Positions 8,802-18,513 of a DNA stretch of 64,000 nucleotides are shown here, piece after piece. Under the pieces are notes generated by a model. That model saw nothing but the letters and a program-made list of their open reading frames with translations. It was not told the origin of the DNA and made no database searches. A program made the translations under genes and the position numbers. This DNA is from Dethiobacter alkaliphilus (GTDB lineage Bacteria > Bacillota > Dethiobacteria > DTU022 > UBA8154): the NCBI GenBank assembly GCA_016841605.1, contig JAENYV010000010.1, positions 96,662 through 160,661 on the forward strand, read 5' to 3'. Each line of letters begins with the position of its first letter. Position 1 is the stretch's first letter.

Positions 8802-8883
8802 TGTCGCCGTTGCCGTCCACAGGCGGTGAGAAACCCTGTTGTGTCGTCCATATGTGTCCATATGTGGTAAAGGTGGTGAAAAC

Positions 8884-9588
8884 GTGAATGTGATCCTGGA
8901 AGGGAAGAAGGTAAGCAAATGGTATCAAATGGGGGAGATACGCGTCGACGCCTTAAAGGGGGTCAACTTTGAGCTCTATCAGGGTGAGTTTGTGGTTGTG
9001 CTTGGCCCCAGCGGTTCTGGTAAGAGTACTCTGTTGAATATTATCGGCGGTATGGACCAGGTAAGTGCAGGAGAGCTGTTCTATCAGGGAAAGCCGCTGC
9101 AAGGAGCGGAAGAAAGTGCGATGACCCTCTATCGCCGTAATGCAGTCGGTTTTATTTTTCAATTTTATAACTTGATGCCAAATCTTACGGCCTATGAAAA
9201 TGTCCAGTTAGCTACGGAAATAGCGACAGATCCCCTGTCCGCGGCGGATATATTGGCTGAGGTGGGCCTGAAGGATCGAGCGGGTCATTTCCCGACGCAG
9301 TTGTCCGGCGGTGAACAGCAGCGGGTGGCCGTGGCGCGGGCAGTAGCCAAAAATCCGGAGTTGCTGTTGTGCGACGAACCGACCGGCGCTCTGGACCTTA
9401 AAACAGGTATTCAAATATTAAAACTGCTGCGCGATTTCAATTTAAGATACAAGAAAACAGTTATGGTCATTACACATAATGCCGGTATTGCGGATATGGC
9501 TGATCGGGTCTTCAACCTAAAAGACGGTGAACTGGCTTCCGTCCGGGTTATTGACAATCCCAAAGCACCGGAAGAGGTGAGCTGGTAA
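8884..9588 (+). CDS. ABC transporter ATP-binding protein (LolD/MacB-type)
   Basis: A 234-residue ATPase. Walker A is '[13 protein letters not shown]', the signature is '[20 protein letters not shown]' and Walker B is '[12 protein letters not shown]', followed by the H-loop 'MVITHN'. '[13 protein letters not shown]' is typical of the LolD/MacB subfamily that powers FtsX-type permeases. I place the start at GTG 8884 because AAGGTGGTG lies just upstream; a longer reading from 8839 adds 15 residues absent from the family. The stop overlaps the permease ATG (TAATG). With the permease and HlyD adaptor it forms an exporter of the MacAB-like type. Confidence 0.93.
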   Translation: MNVILEGKKVSKWYQMGEIRVDALKGVNFELYQGEFVVVLGPSGSGKSTLLNIIGGMDQVSAGELFYQGKPLQGAEESAMTLYRRNAVGFIFQFYNLMPNLTAYENVQLATEIATDPLSAADILAEVGLKDRAGHFPTQLSGGEQQRVAVARAVAKNPELLLCDEPTGALDLKTGIQILKLLRDFNLRYKKTVMVITHNAGIADMADRVFNLKDGELASVRVIDNPKAPEEVSW

Positions 9589-11945
9589 TGTTGTGGAAAA
9601 AAATGTGGCGGGAACTCAGGGAGAACAAAGCCGCCTATCTCGCCTGCATTACTGTTATTGCCATCGGACTGATGCTTTTTGTCTCCATGTCCGTCGTTTT
9701 TGAAGGACTTAGTGACGCCAAAAATAATTTTTACGGCGATTACCGGTTTGCTGACGGTTTTGCCGATGTTAGCGGCCTTTCCCAAACCCAGGTGGAGAGA
9801 CTTGCTTCTGTGGAAGGAGTTGGGAGCCTGGAGGGCCGCAAGGTCGAAGATGTCCGTGTTTTTGCCCCGGAGCGGGAGGAGAATGTTTACCTGCGCCTGG
9901 TCTCCATCCGGCCGGAGCAGACCGTCCGGCTTAATGATGTGATGCTTCTCGCAGGAGCCATGCCGGCCGCGGGCACGCGGAATATCCTTGTGGACCCTGC
10001 CTTTCTGGAGGCAAACGGTCTGCAAACAGGTGACATAATCCCCGTGATTATCGCCGGAAAACAGGTGGAATTTACCGTCACCGGCGTGGGGCTCAGTCCG
10101 GAATTTGTTTATATTCTGCGTAACCCTATGGATATCTACCCCGACCCGGCCACTTTCGGGGTGGCCTATTCGCCGCTGGACGTGATGCAAACTTTATTTG
10201 GGGATGACTCTTTAAACGACATTATCTTTACGCTGGCGGCAGGAGATACCTATGAAGATGTGGAAGGCCGCTTAAAACCCAGGCTCGAATCTTTCGGTCT
10301 GGAAAGTATTTATGCCAGGGAAGACCAGTTCAGCGAAGCGATGCTTGACCAGGAACTCAATTCGGTGCAGTCAATGGTTACATCAGTCCCACTGCTTTTT
10401 TTGATTGTGGCGGCGACTATTCTCTATATACTTCTTAAGAGAATGGTGGAACAGCAGCGAGGGCAGATCGGCATACTGAAAGCTTTAGGTTATTCCAGCC
10501 GGGAAATTCTCTTCCATTATATTTCTTACGCTTTGATCATCGGTGCCCTTGGCGGAATTTTGGGCTCTCTGCTCGGCTTTTGGCTCTCTTACCCCCTCAT
10601 GACCATGTATAAAACGTTTTTTAATCTGCCCGGACTGACAGGCTGTTTTTCTTTCAGTTATTTGGTTTTGGGTGTTCTCTTTTCCACCGGCTTTGGGGTC
10701 CTGGCAGGCTATTTTGGCAGTAAAGAGGTCCTGAAATTACAGCCGTCGGAAGCGATGAGGCCGCCGGCGCCGCCTCCGGCCAAACAGACGCTGCTGGAGG
10801 GCTTGCGTCTTTATTGGGATAACTTAACGGTTCAGGGCAAAATGGCCACACGCAACGCGTTTCGTAACCTCGGCCGCAGTTTTTTTACCCTGATCGGTGT
10901 CATGTTTGCTTTCAGCCTCATTGCAACCACAGGATATTTTTTGTCAATCACAGATGTGCTTATTATGGACCAGTTTACCAAGGTTCAGACGCACGATGTG
11001 AAAGTTGTTTTTGCCGCGCCGACCGACAGCGAGGCTGCCCGGCTGGAATTGTCGCATCTGCCTGGTGTAAACAGGTTTGAGGCGTACCTGGAAGTGCCTG
11101 CTACCATAAGTCAGAGCTGGTATGAAAAGGACACGATGATTTTGGGTCTGGAGGCGGATTCTGAAATGTATAGTCTCCTGACCCGCAACGGAGTAAAAGT
11201 GCCTTTGCCGCCTGAGGGCATGGTCCTCTCCCAAAACCTTGCCGAGCGCCTTCAGGCCAAGATAGGGTCCCGGCTGGAGATAGAGAGCCCTTATGCGGAA
11301 GATTCCCCTGTTTATAGCGAAGTTGTGGACATTGTCCCGCAGTATTTGGGATCAAACGCTTATATGGATATTGATGCTCTCGGGCGCCTGCTCGGCCAGG
11401 GCCGGATCAGCACGGCCGCGCTCCTTTCCGTGGAAGAGGGGGCCTTCCCTGCTTTAAAAGACCGCTACAGGGAAGCGCAAGGCGTTTTTTCCGTGGAAGA
11501 GAAGGGCTCCATGCTGAATAAATTTACTGAATTAATGGAGTCTTACAGCTTTACTTATTGGATTTTGGCCTTGTTTGGCATGTTCACGGGTTTTGCGGTT
11601 ATCTATAACTCCGGGATAGTATCCCTTTCCGAGAGAAGGAGGGAGCTGGCGTCTCTGCGGGTTATGGGGATGACGCCTCCTGAAGTGCTCCAGGTATTGT
11701 CCTTTGAGCAATGGTTTATCAGTTTGTTCGGTATATTGGCCGGTGTGCCGATGACCATGCTTTTTTTACAGGGCATGGCCAGTGCGATGGACAATGATCT
11801 GTTTACATTTCCAGTTATGTTTGAACTGCAGCCGTTTATTCTTGGGACCGTGGGGACCGTGGCCTCAATCTGGCTGACACTGAGGGTTATTTTCAGGAAA
11901 ATCCGCCGGCTTTCCATGGTGGAAGCCCTGAAAGAAAGGGACTAA
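9588..11945 (+). CDS. FtsX-like ABC transporter permease
   Basis: A 785-residue permease of the duplicated FtsX type. A signal-anchor helix at about 14-35 is followed by a large extracytoplasmic domain (about 40-260), three helices (about 265-390), a connecting amphipathic segment, another helix near 420, a second external domain (about 450-640), and three terminal helices. 'LKALGYSSREIL' and 'LASLRVMGMTPPEVL' are the cytoplasmic coupling motifs after TM1 and TM5. The gene starts inside the stop of the ATPase gene and so is translationally coupled to it. The substrate (peptide, lipid or drug) is unknown. Confidence 0.9.
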   Translation: MLWKKMWRELRENKAAYLACITVIAIGLMLFVSMSVVFEGLSDAKNNFYGDYRFADGFADVSGLSQTQVERLASVEGVGSLEGRKVEDVRVFAPEREENVYLRLVSIRPEQTVRLNDVMLLAGAMPAAGTRNILVDPAFLEANGLQTGDIIPVIIAGKQVEFTVTGVGLSPEFVYILRNPMDIYPDPATFGVAYSPLDVMQTLFGDDSLNDIIFTLAAGDTYEDVEGRLKPRLESFGLESIYAREDQFSEAMLDQELNSVQSMVTSVPLLFLIVAATILYILLKRMVEQQRGQIGILKALGYSSREILFHYISYALIIGALGGILGSLLGFWLSYPLMTMYKTFFNLPGLTGCFSFSYLVLGVLFSTGFGVLAGYFGSKEVLKLQPSEAMRPPAPPPAKQTLLEGLRLYWDNLTVQGKMATRNAFRNLGRSFFTLIGVMFAFSLIATTGYFLSITDVLIMDQFTKVQTHDVKVVFAAPTDSEAARLELSHLPGVNRFEAYLEVPATISQSWYEKDTMILGLEADSEMYSLLTRNGVKVPLPPEGMVLSQNLAERLQAKIGSRLEIESPYAEDSPVYSEVVDIVPQYLGSNAYMDIDALGRLLGQGRISTAALLSVEEGAFPALKDRYREAQGVFSVEEKGSMLNKFTELMESYSFTYWILALFGMFTGFAVIYNSGIVSLSERRRELASLRVMGMTPPEVLQVLSFEQWFISLFGILAGVPMTMLFLQGMASAMDNDLFTFPVMFELQPFILGTVGTVASIWLTLRVIFRKIRRLSMVEALKERD

Positions 11946-11969
11946 GACTGAGAGATTGGAGTGTTAATG

Positions 11970-13178
11970 ATGAAAAAGCGTCTTAAATGGATACTATGGG
12001 GAGTTTTGATCGCCGCACTTGCGGGCGCCTCCGTCTATTCGGCCACACGCCCGCTTCAGGCGGAAATGCTGGAAATAAAGCCCCGGACCATTGAGAAGAA
12101 GTTTACCGAGTCGGGGACAGTCTCGGCAACCTGGCAAAAGGACTTTTTTAGTGTCGCAGGTGGGAAGGTAATGACGGTCAATGTTCATGAAGGCGATACG
12201 GTTACAACGGAAGAACTGCTGCTGGCGCTGGATACTCGGGATATCGATTACCAGATCGCTCAGCTGGAAGGACAGCTGGCGAGTCTTAAGGGACAGGAAA
12301 GGCAGGCCCTTAGCGGCCCCGGCCCCGCGGAAGACCGGCAACAGCCTGCTATCGAACAACTGGAAATCCAGTTGCAAACAGCACAAGAGGAATATGAACG
12401 GTTGGAAGCCCTTTACCGGGCCGACGCGGTGAGCCGGTCCGCGCTCGATGAAGCCGAAAGGGCGGTAAGACAACTGGAGATTCTCCTCTCCCAACAGAAG
12501 CAGCTCTTACTCGGAGCTGAGGAACAGTTTTCCGGTCTGCAGGCTGCAGCGAGCGCGCAGATCGCCTTGCTCGAATACCAGCGGGAAAATGCCGAAATAA
12601 CTGCGCCCGCGCATGCCACTGTTGCTGCTGTGCATGCTAAAGAAGGGGAAATCGTTGCTCCGGGAGGCCCCCTTATTTCCCTTTTCCGTCCCGGAGAATA
12701 TGAGGTAGAGGTCTTCCTGTTGGCAGAGGATGTAGTTCATGTGCAGCCCGGGATGGATGTGCGAGTCGCTTACCGGGGCCTAAGCGGTGATGAGGAGTTT
12801 GGCGGTAAAGTTGATAAAATTGCCCAGTCGGCAGTGGAGCGCATATCCTCGCTGGGGTTGGTGGAACAAAGGGTAAAAGTTACCGTCGGGATGTCGGGAG
12901 ACCTTGGCAACCTGCGTCCTGGTTATGAGATGGATGTAACCTTTGTTACCCGGCACGAAGAGGATAAACTTGTTGTTCCCAAAACAGCGCTTTTTAATTA
13001 TGAAGATGGGAGCGCGGTCTGGGTGGTGCGCCGTGGAAAAGCGGAAATTCAGCGTGTGGAAAAGGGACTGGAGACGGACGATGAAGTAGCTGTGGAATCC
13101 GGTCTTGCGAAGGGAGACCTGGTTATTCGTAATACACGTCTGGATGGATTAAAAGTCGGGGCGCGTATCGTCCCATAA
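11970..13178 (+). CDS. HlyD/RND-type periplasmic adaptor (membrane fusion protein)
   Basis: A 402-residue adaptor. It has an N-terminal signal anchor ('WILWGVLIAALAGASVYSA'), a split biotinyl-lipoyl domain ('GKVMTVNVHEGDTVTTEELLLALD' and 'ITAPAHATVAAVHAKEGE'), a long alpha-helical hairpin between them (about 85-200, rich in Gln/Glu/Leu), and beta-barrel and membrane-proximal domains. In a Gram-positive cell it would bridge the FtsX permease to the cell wall. ATG 11970 has the best spacing from GGAG; GTG 11961 and ATG 11967 are alternatives. It is the third gene of the exporter operon. Confidence 0.9.
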   Translation: MKKRLKWILWGVLIAALAGASVYSATRPLQAEMLEIKPRTIEKKFTESGTVSATWQKDFFSVAGGKVMTVNVHEGDTVTTEELLLALDTRDIDYQIAQLEGQLASLKGQERQALSGPGPAEDRQQPAIEQLEIQLQTAQEEYERLEALYRADAVSRSALDEAERAVRQLEILLSQQKQLLLGAEEQFSGLQAAASAQIALLEYQRENAEITAPAHATVAAVHAKEGEIVAPGGPLISLFRPGEYEVEVFLLAEDVVHVQPGMDVRVAYRGLSGDEEFGGKVDKIAQSAVERISSLGLVEQRVKVTVGMSGDLGNLRPGYEMDVTFVTRHEEDKLVVPKTALFNYEDGSAVWVVRRGKAEIQRVEKGLETDDEVAVESGLAKGDLVIRNTRLDGLKVGARIVP

Positions 13179-13208
13179 TTTCAGCAGAAGAAGAGGAGAA
13201 AGAGGACT

Positions 13209-14372
13209 TTGTATTTTTTTATCGTCAGCATTTTCCTGGCCTTATACGGAGGGTTAAACTACTATATCGGTCTGCGGGGTTGGCAGTTTTGGGGCCAGAG
13301 GGTGTCTTTTTTGGATATAAGGGTTTATTGGGCCGTCTTTGCTGTTATTGTCCTGTTCAGTGTTCTCGGCATTGCCTTCAAAAATTTTTTGCCGGATTTT
13401 TTGCGGAGCGGTTTATATCTTCTCGCTTCCTACTGGCTTGCTGCCATGGCTTATTTTCTTCTTTTTCTTGTTTTTTTCGACCTTGTACGGCTGCTGGACA
13501 GATGGACGGGCTTTTTACCAAAGGTAATGCAGAGCAATTCCTCCTTTACTTTTATTATGTGGTCGTTTGTTGTACTTTTTACGGCAGTTTTGCTGCTTTA
13601 CGGGACGTGGAATGCGCAAAATCTCAAAGTAACATCGTACGAAATTAATATTCCAAAACAGGCAGGTCCTTTAAGCCGTCTTCATATTGCCCTCATCTCC
13701 GACACCCATCTTGGAGCAATCAATGATCAACGACAGAAAAAGATTATTGATACTGCCAACAGTTTAAACCCTGATCTTGTTTTGTTCCCGGGGGATATTA
13801 TTGATGATATTCTCTTTTTTGAGAAATACGGAATTGCCGATGATTTGCAGAAAATAAAAAGTAAATATGGGATTTATGCTTCTCTGGGAAATCATGATTC
13901 TTTAAGTAAAGATTTGCGCTTGAATATTGACGGTCTGAACAAAGCCGGAATTGAGCTGTTGAGAGACAGCAGCGTAAAGGTGGCGGATAGTTTTTATATC
14001 ATCGGACGAGAAGATAAGTCTTCTGCAATGAGCAGCGGGAAGAAACGGGCAGAGTTAGGGAAATTGATGCAGGGAATGGATCTCTCACTACCTGTGATCC
14101 TGCTGGATCATCAGCCCATTGACCTGGAGGAAGCAAAGAGCGCCGGAGTAGATCTGCAGTTATCGGGACATACTCATAAAGGACAGTTTTTCCCAATCAA
14201 TCTTATTACACGCAAAATTTTTGCGGTGGATTACGGTTACCTGCAGACGGAAAGCCTGCAAGTAATTGTGACAAGCGGCGCGGCTACATGGGGTCCCCCT
14301 CTCAGGATTGGAAGCTCCTGCGAAATTGTTGATCTTATCGTTAACATCAAAGGGGAAGGGTACTCGTCCTGA
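13209..14372 (+). CDS. Membrane-anchored metallophosphoesterase
   Basis: A 387-residue protein with four or five N-terminal transmembrane segments (about 1-140) and a C-terminal calcineurin-like phosphoesterase. Motifs are 'ALISDTHLGAIND' (D-x-H), 'LVLFPGDIID' (G-D), 'YASLGNHD' (GNHD), and 'LQLSGHTHKGQFFP' (GHTH). The layout matches the YkuE/YpbG-like family, some of which act on lipids or undecaprenyl-type substrates. It starts at TTG 13209 after a purine-rich AGGAGAAAGAGG and lies 30 nt after the adaptor gene, so it is probably the last gene of the exporter operon. The substrate cannot be told. Confidence 0.9.
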   Translation: MYFFIVSIFLALYGGLNYYIGLRGWQFWGQRVSFLDIRVYWAVFAVIVLFSVLGIAFKNFLPDFLRSGLYLLASYWLAAMAYFLLFLVFFDLVRLLDRWTGFLPKVMQSNSSFTFIMWSFVVLFTAVLLLYGTWNAQNLKVTSYEINIPKQAGPLSRLHIALISDTHLGAINDQRQKKIIDTANSLNPDLVLFPGDIIDDILFFEKYGIADDLQKIKSKYGIYASLGNHDSLSKDLRLNIDGLNKAGIELLRDSSVKVADSFYIIGREDKSSAMSSGKKRAELGKLMQGMDLSLPVILLDHQPIDLEEAKSAGVDLQLSGHTHKGQFFPINLITRKIFAVDYGYLQTESLQVIVTSGAATWGPPLRIGSSCEIVDLIVNIKGEGYSS

Positions 14373-14499
14373 GAGAGTAATAAACTAGAAAGGCTTACTA
14401 AAAGTTTTATAGCGTTTTATAGTGATGATAGGTTATGATGGCGATGAACGCTTTGATATACTGACTTAAAGAGTAAAAAGAGAAAGGGTGCATCTGTCA

Positions 14500-14931
14500 A
14501 TGTATTTGCAACACCAGTATAGTACGGGCAGGAAGTGGTTGGCCAGGCTGCCTTATGAAGGGGATTTGCTGGAGGTATTGGAGAAATTTGCTGCCGAAAA
14601 AAGCATCAGGGTCGGTCATGTGGGAGTCATCGGGGCAGTAAAAAAAGCGGTGGTGGCCTATTATGACCAGCAGAAAAAGGAATATGGCTCACTAGTTTTT
14701 GACGAGCCTTTGGAAATTTTGCACTGTACCGGCAACTTAAGTCTAAAAGACGGAGCTCCTAAGGCGCATATGCATATTATCCTGGGCAGTAAACAAGGTT
14801 CGGCTCTGGGAGGGCATCTTATGCCCGGAACCATTCTTTTTGCCGGGGAAGCAGTTATTGAGGAACTCATTGGCCCTGAACTGATTCGAGGTTATGACCC
14901 GCAAACAGGGCTTCCCCTCTGGGAAAAATAA
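14500..14931 (+). CDS. PPC domain (DUF296) protein
   Basis: A 143-residue single-domain protein of the PCC/DUF296 family. Family features are the His-rich 'GAPKAHMHIILGSKQGSALGGHLMPGTILFAGEAVIEEL', with metal-binding His in 'HMHI' and 'GGHL', and an N-terminal 'GDLLEVLEKFAAEKSI'. In plants this domain accompanies AT-hook proteins; bacterial stand-alone forms are trimeric metal-binding proteins of unclear role. ATG 14500 is preferred (AAAGGG, 11 nt upstream); GTG 14488 sits too close to that site. Confidence 0.85.
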   Translation: MYLQHQYSTGRKWLARLPYEGDLLEVLEKFAAEKSIRVGHVGVIGAVKKAVVAYYDQQKKEYGSLVFDEPLEILHCTGNLSLKDGAPKAHMHIILGSKQGSALGGHLMPGTILFAGEAVIEELIGPELIRGYDPQTGLPLWEK

Positions 14932-14945
14932 TGCAGGCGGAGATT

Positions 14946-15000
14946 CGGATGGACCGGGCGGTAAAGTTGCGGTCCCGTCCGTCCGCTTCCGTCCATTTTT
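14946..15000 (+). terminator. Hairpin terminator after the PPC gene
   Basis: Imperfect arms CGGATGGACCGGG (14946-14958) and CCCGTCCGTCCG (14974-14985) are followed by CATTTTT at 14994-15000. The hairpin lies between convergent genes and could serve both. Confidence 0.5.
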
Positions 15001-15586
15001 AATCTGCGATAGTATACGAATTTAAGAATTGCTGGAATTTATATTTTGCCGCTTTATATTCGGCCTCCTTCAGTTCAAAATCCTTTTTGTCTATTTCACC
15101 GGCTTTCAACTCAGCCCCGGCTAATTTAAGTTCCAATCTTTTTATTTCATAATTCTGTAATAATAAAGTTCCCTGGACGGTATTCGTCCAATTATAAAAA
15201 CCTAAATATTGTATTTCCCAACCGGTATTGCCTACCTCAGCAATCTCCTCGGAAATCTTACCTTCAGCTTTTTCCGTGAGCAGGCGAAAGCTGTTTAATG
15301 CTTCACTTATTTGCTCAGTTCGGCTTACTGCTCCTTCAGCAGTAAATATGCCCTCCAGGCTTTCACCTTCAGGCAAATTACTTAAATTAAAAATATTGTC
15401 GCTGTCCAACTCAGCCATTATTTCTTGCCCATCGATTATTTCCTGCTCATCCAACTGCTGCTCATTGAGCTCATTATTTGCCCCTTCCTGCTCGGTATTA
15501 CCAGCATTTTTATTGGTGTTTTCTCCGCTGCATCCTGCAACAAAAAAAGCGATAATAACCAGGATAACGGTGATTTTACTTTTCAC
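14999..15586 (-). CDS. Hypothetical lipoprotein
   Basis: A 195-residue secreted protein. A signal peptide of about 18 residues ends in the lipobox 'FVAGC' (Cys19), followed by an Asn/Glu/Gln-rich linker (about 20-55) and a helical C-terminal half with Lys/Glu periodicity ('KAEGKISEEIAEVG', 'KKDFELKEAEYKAAKYKFQQF'). No enzymatic motif is visible. It is monocistronic. The family was not recognised; the helical tail suggests a binding or structural role at the cell surface. Confidence 0.75.
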   Translation of the reverse strand: MKSKITVILVIIAFFVAGCSGENTNKNAGNTEQEGANNELNEQQLDEQEIIDGQEIMAELDSDNIFNLSNLPEGESLEGIFTAEGAVSRTEQISEALNSFRLLTEKAEGKISEEIAEVGNTGWEIQYLGFYNWTNTVQGTLLLQNYEIKRLELKLAGAELKAGEIDKKDFELKEAEYKAAKYKFQQFLNSYTIAD

Positions 15587-15819
15587 AATGCAGACCTCCC
15601 TCTTCGGCGCTCCCGCGTTTTTTTTTCCCCTTTGCTCTTTAGACGTGGAAAGCGACTCCAGGGTTCAAAAAGTATATATTTACAATCTTGAATAATTGGG
15701 AAAATAACTAAACATAATTAAGGAAGGATCGCCGGAAAAGCCGAGGGACAAATAAAGGCGGCCAAAACATAAAAAGCAAAAGCAAATCACAACTACGCAA
15801 CGTTAAGGGGGAAACCCGT

Positions 15820-18456
15820 CTGAATTCGTATTCATATTCATATGTGCTTGGTTTCCGGGAGATTGACAAACAGAAGCTCATGGTCGTCGGAGGTAAAGGT
15901 TTAAACTTGGGAGAACTGTCAAGGATTGAGGGATTACGGGTGCCGGAGGGATTCTGCGTTACCACTGAGGCTTACAGAAGAATGGTCGGGCAGAACGAGG
16001 AGTTTAAGAGTTTGCTTGAGCAGTTATCGCTGCTCAAGGCTGTTGACCGGGAAAGAATTGGTGAAATCAGTGCAAAGATTCGCGAAGTCATTAAAGGGAT
16101 AGTGATTGCCGGGGATATTGAGGAAGAAGTGACCCGCTTTCTCTTAAAGCTTGGTGAGGAGCATGCCTATGCCGTCCGTTCCAGCGCCACCGCGGAGGAT
16201 CTGCCGTCAGCCTCCTTTGCCGGACAGCAGGATACGTATTTGAACATCAAAGGAAAGGATTCGATCCTAAAGCATATCAGCAAATGTTGGGCCTCGCTGT
16301 TTACCGAACGTGCCGTGACCTACCGCATACAAAACGGCTTCGAACACGGCAAGGTCTTCCTTTCCGTTATCATTCAGCGGATGGTTTTCCCGGAAGTTTC
16401 GGGGATCATGTTTACAGCCGATCCCGTCACCTCCAACAGGAAAGTGCTCTCCATTGATGCGGGCTTTGGGCTCGGCGAAGCCCTTGTTTCCGGTCTGGTG
16501 AATGCTGATATCTATAAGGTACTGGAGGGTAAAATTGTTGATAAAAAGATATCGGCCAAAAAATTGGCTGTCTATGCCTTAAAAGAGGGGGGTACGGAAG
16601 AACGCGGGATCGAAGCACATCGGCAAAATATGCAGACGCTGAGTGACGAGCAGATTTTGCAGCTTGAAGGTATGGGCAGAAAAATCGAAGGATATTTTGA
16701 CTCTCCCCAGGACATCGAATGGTGTCTCTGTGAAGATACATTCTATGCGGTTCAGAGCCGTCCGATCACTACTTTATTCCCTATCCCGGAGGGGGCCGGC
16801 GGGCAGAAACGGGTCTATATATCAGTGGGCCATGGGCAGATGATGACGGATGCCATCAAACCATTGGGGATATCCTTTTTTCAGCATTTATCTAACAATT
16901 ATCCGTTACTTACAGCCGGTGGAAGGCTGTTCATTGATTTAACGCATGACCTGGCCTCGAACATTGGAAGAAAAATAGTGCTCGTTTCGCTGGGCAAGAA
17001 CGATCCCCTGATGAAAAGCGCGCTCAAAAGTTTAATACAGCGGAAGCATTTTATAAAATCATTGCCGCGCGGAAAGAAAATTTTCAGCATGCGGACCGAG
17101 GGACTCTCCTGGGCAATCTTTTCCCAGGCTTACAAGATTTACCGCGCCAACGACGACGCGATCATTCAAGATCTCATTTCCTCCAACGAGGCATCTATCG
17201 GAGAGCTGCAACAAAGGATTGCAAACGTATCCGGCGATGAAGTGTTTTCCTTTATTTTGCAGGATCATGAGCAATTAAAAAAAATTATGTATAATCCGCA
17301 AAACATGGGAGTGATCATTGTCGGAATGTTTGCCGCCAATTGGATTAATAAGAAAATGGAAAAATGGCTGGGCGAAAAGGGCGCGGCCGACACGCTTTCC
17401 CAATCCGTATCCGACAACATTACATCCGAAATGGGGCATGCCCTGCTGGATGTAGCGGATGTCGTCCGGCAATATCCGGCTGTTATGGAATATTTTCATA
17501 ATCCCGGTGATGAGACTTTTTTTGGGGATCTCGCCAAACTGGAAGGCGGCGAGGCTGTCAGCCGCTCAATCCGGGCGTACCTGGAAAAATACGGTATGCG
17601 TTGTACCGGCGAGATCGATATCACCAGGACCCGTTGGAGCGAACAGCCAACCGCTCTCATTCCCATCATCCTCGGCAACATCAAAAATTTTAAGCCCCAT
17701 GCCCGTCCCGTTATCTTTGAGCGGGGACGGAGAGAAGCGGAGCAGAAGGAAAAGGAACTCCTCAAGCGCCTGGAGCGGCTGCCCCGCGGCAAACAAAAGG
17801 CCAAAAAAACCGGGAAGATGATCAGCGTTTTGCGCAATTTTATCGGGTACCGGGAATATCCCAAGTATGCCCTTATCAGCCGGTATTACCTTTATAAGCA
17901 GGCCCTGCTGAAAGAGGCCGTCAGGCTTGTACAAAAGGGGCTCATCCGGGAGAAGGAGGATATTTACTATCTTTCCTTTGAGGAACTCCGGGATGTTGTC
18001 CGCACGAACCGGGTGGATTACAGCATTATAACCGAGAGAAAGGATGAGTATGCGGTCTATGAGAAGCTGACGCCGCCGCGGGTAATGACCTCCGAGGGCG
18101 AGGTCATTTTTGGTGAATATAACACCGGTAAGATCCCCCGGGGTGCTTTGCCGGGTTTACCGGTTTCGTCGGGTATTATTGAGGGGAAGGCCCGGGTGGC
18201 TTTAAAAATGGAGGAGGCCCGTCTGGAAGAGGGCGATATTTTGGTTACCACATTCACTGACCCCAGTTGGACGCCGCTGTTTGTCTCCGCCAAAGGTTTA
18301 GTAACGGAAGTCGGCGGGCTGATGACCCATGGCGCAGTAATTACACGCGAATACGGTATCCCGGGTGTAGTGGGCGTGGAAAACGCGACAAAGCTGATCA
18401 AAGACGGGCAGCTGATCCGGGTTAACGGGACGGAAGGGTATGTGGAAATACTCTAA
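15820..18456 (+). CDS. rph: Rifampicin phosphotransferase-like (PEP-synthase family) enzyme
   Basis: An 878-residue ATP-grasp/phosphohistidine enzyme. The N-terminal ATP-grasp domain opens 'VVGGKGLNLGELSRIEGLRVPEGFCV' and includes 'YAVRSSATAEDLPSASFAGQQDTYLN'. A long substrate domain spans about 330-770, and the swivelling His domain contains 'VGGLMTHGAVITREYGIPGVVG', with the phosphocarrier His in 'THGA'. Length and domain order fit Rph, which transfers the beta-phosphate of ATP to rifamycins, rather than PpsA, which has a C-terminal PEP barrel that is absent here. AAGGGGG at about 15805-15811 directs initiation to CTG 15820, giving an N terminus 'MNSYSYSYVLGF' like Rph proteins; the only alternative, GTG 15844, has no RBS. 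Confidence is lower for the substrate than for the fold. Confidence 0.8.
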   Translation: MNSYSYSYVLGFREIDKQKLMVVGGKGLNLGELSRIEGLRVPEGFCVTTEAYRRMVGQNEEFKSLLEQLSLLKAVDRERIGEISAKIREVIKGIVIAGDIEEEVTRFLLKLGEEHAYAVRSSATAEDLPSASFAGQQDTYLNIKGKDSILKHISKCWASLFTERAVTYRIQNGFEHGKVFLSVIIQRMVFPEVSGIMFTADPVTSNRKVLSIDAGFGLGEALVSGLVNADIYKVLEGKIVDKKISAKKLAVYALKEGGTEERGIEAHRQNMQTLSDEQILQLEGMGRKIEGYFDSPQDIEWCLCEDTFYAVQSRPITTLFPIPEGAGGQKRVYISVGHGQMMTDAIKPLGISFFQHLSNNYPLLTAGGRLFIDLTHDLASNIGRKIVLVSLGKNDPLMKSALKSLIQRKHFIKSLPRGKKIFSMRTEGLSWAIFSQAYKIYRANDDAIIQDLISSNEASIGELQQRIANVSGDEVFSFILQDHEQLKKIMYNPQNMGVIIVGMFAANWINKKMEKWLGEKGAADTLSQSVSDNITSEMGHALLDVADVVRQYPAVMEYFHNPGDETFFGDLAKLEGGEAVSRSIRAYLEKYGMRCTGEIDITRTRWSEQPTALIPIILGNIKNFKPHARPVIFERGRREAEQKEKELLKRLERLPRGKQKAKKTGKMISVLRNFIGYREYPKYALISRYYLYKQALLKEAVRLVQKGLIREKEDIYYLSFEELRDVVRTNRVDYSIITERKDEYAVYEKLTPPRVMTSEGEVIFGEYNTGKIPRGALPGLPVSSGIIEGKARVALKMEEARLEEGDILVTTFTDPSWTPLFVSAKGLVTEVGGLMTHGAVITREYGIPGVVGVENATKLIKDGQLIRVNGTEGYVEIL

Positions 18457-18513
18457 CCGGCCGGGTGAAATCATCCGCCACTATCTATACTTAACTGTAT
18501 TGGTTACTACCAT

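Larger units (their letters stand above)
8541..8883. other. Divergent intergenic region with promoter and leader hairpin
   Basis: This 343-bp gap between tetR and the exporter operon holds a plus-strand promoter (8649-8677), a perfect 16-bp hairpin (8766-8801) and a tandem 10-bp direct repeat GTCCATATGT just before the RBS (about 8846-8867). A loose inverted pair TGAAC...GTTCA around 8615-8640 could be a TetR operator, but its spacing is wide. No small ORF with an RBS was seen. Confidence 0.5.

Noticed and set aside
13209..14372. The metallophosphoesterase as a missing PgsA/CapA
   Set aside because: PgsA/CapA belongs to a distinct phosphoesterase family with a single N-terminal anchor. This protein has several N-terminal helices, YkuE-like motifs, and lies 20 kb away in an exporter operon.
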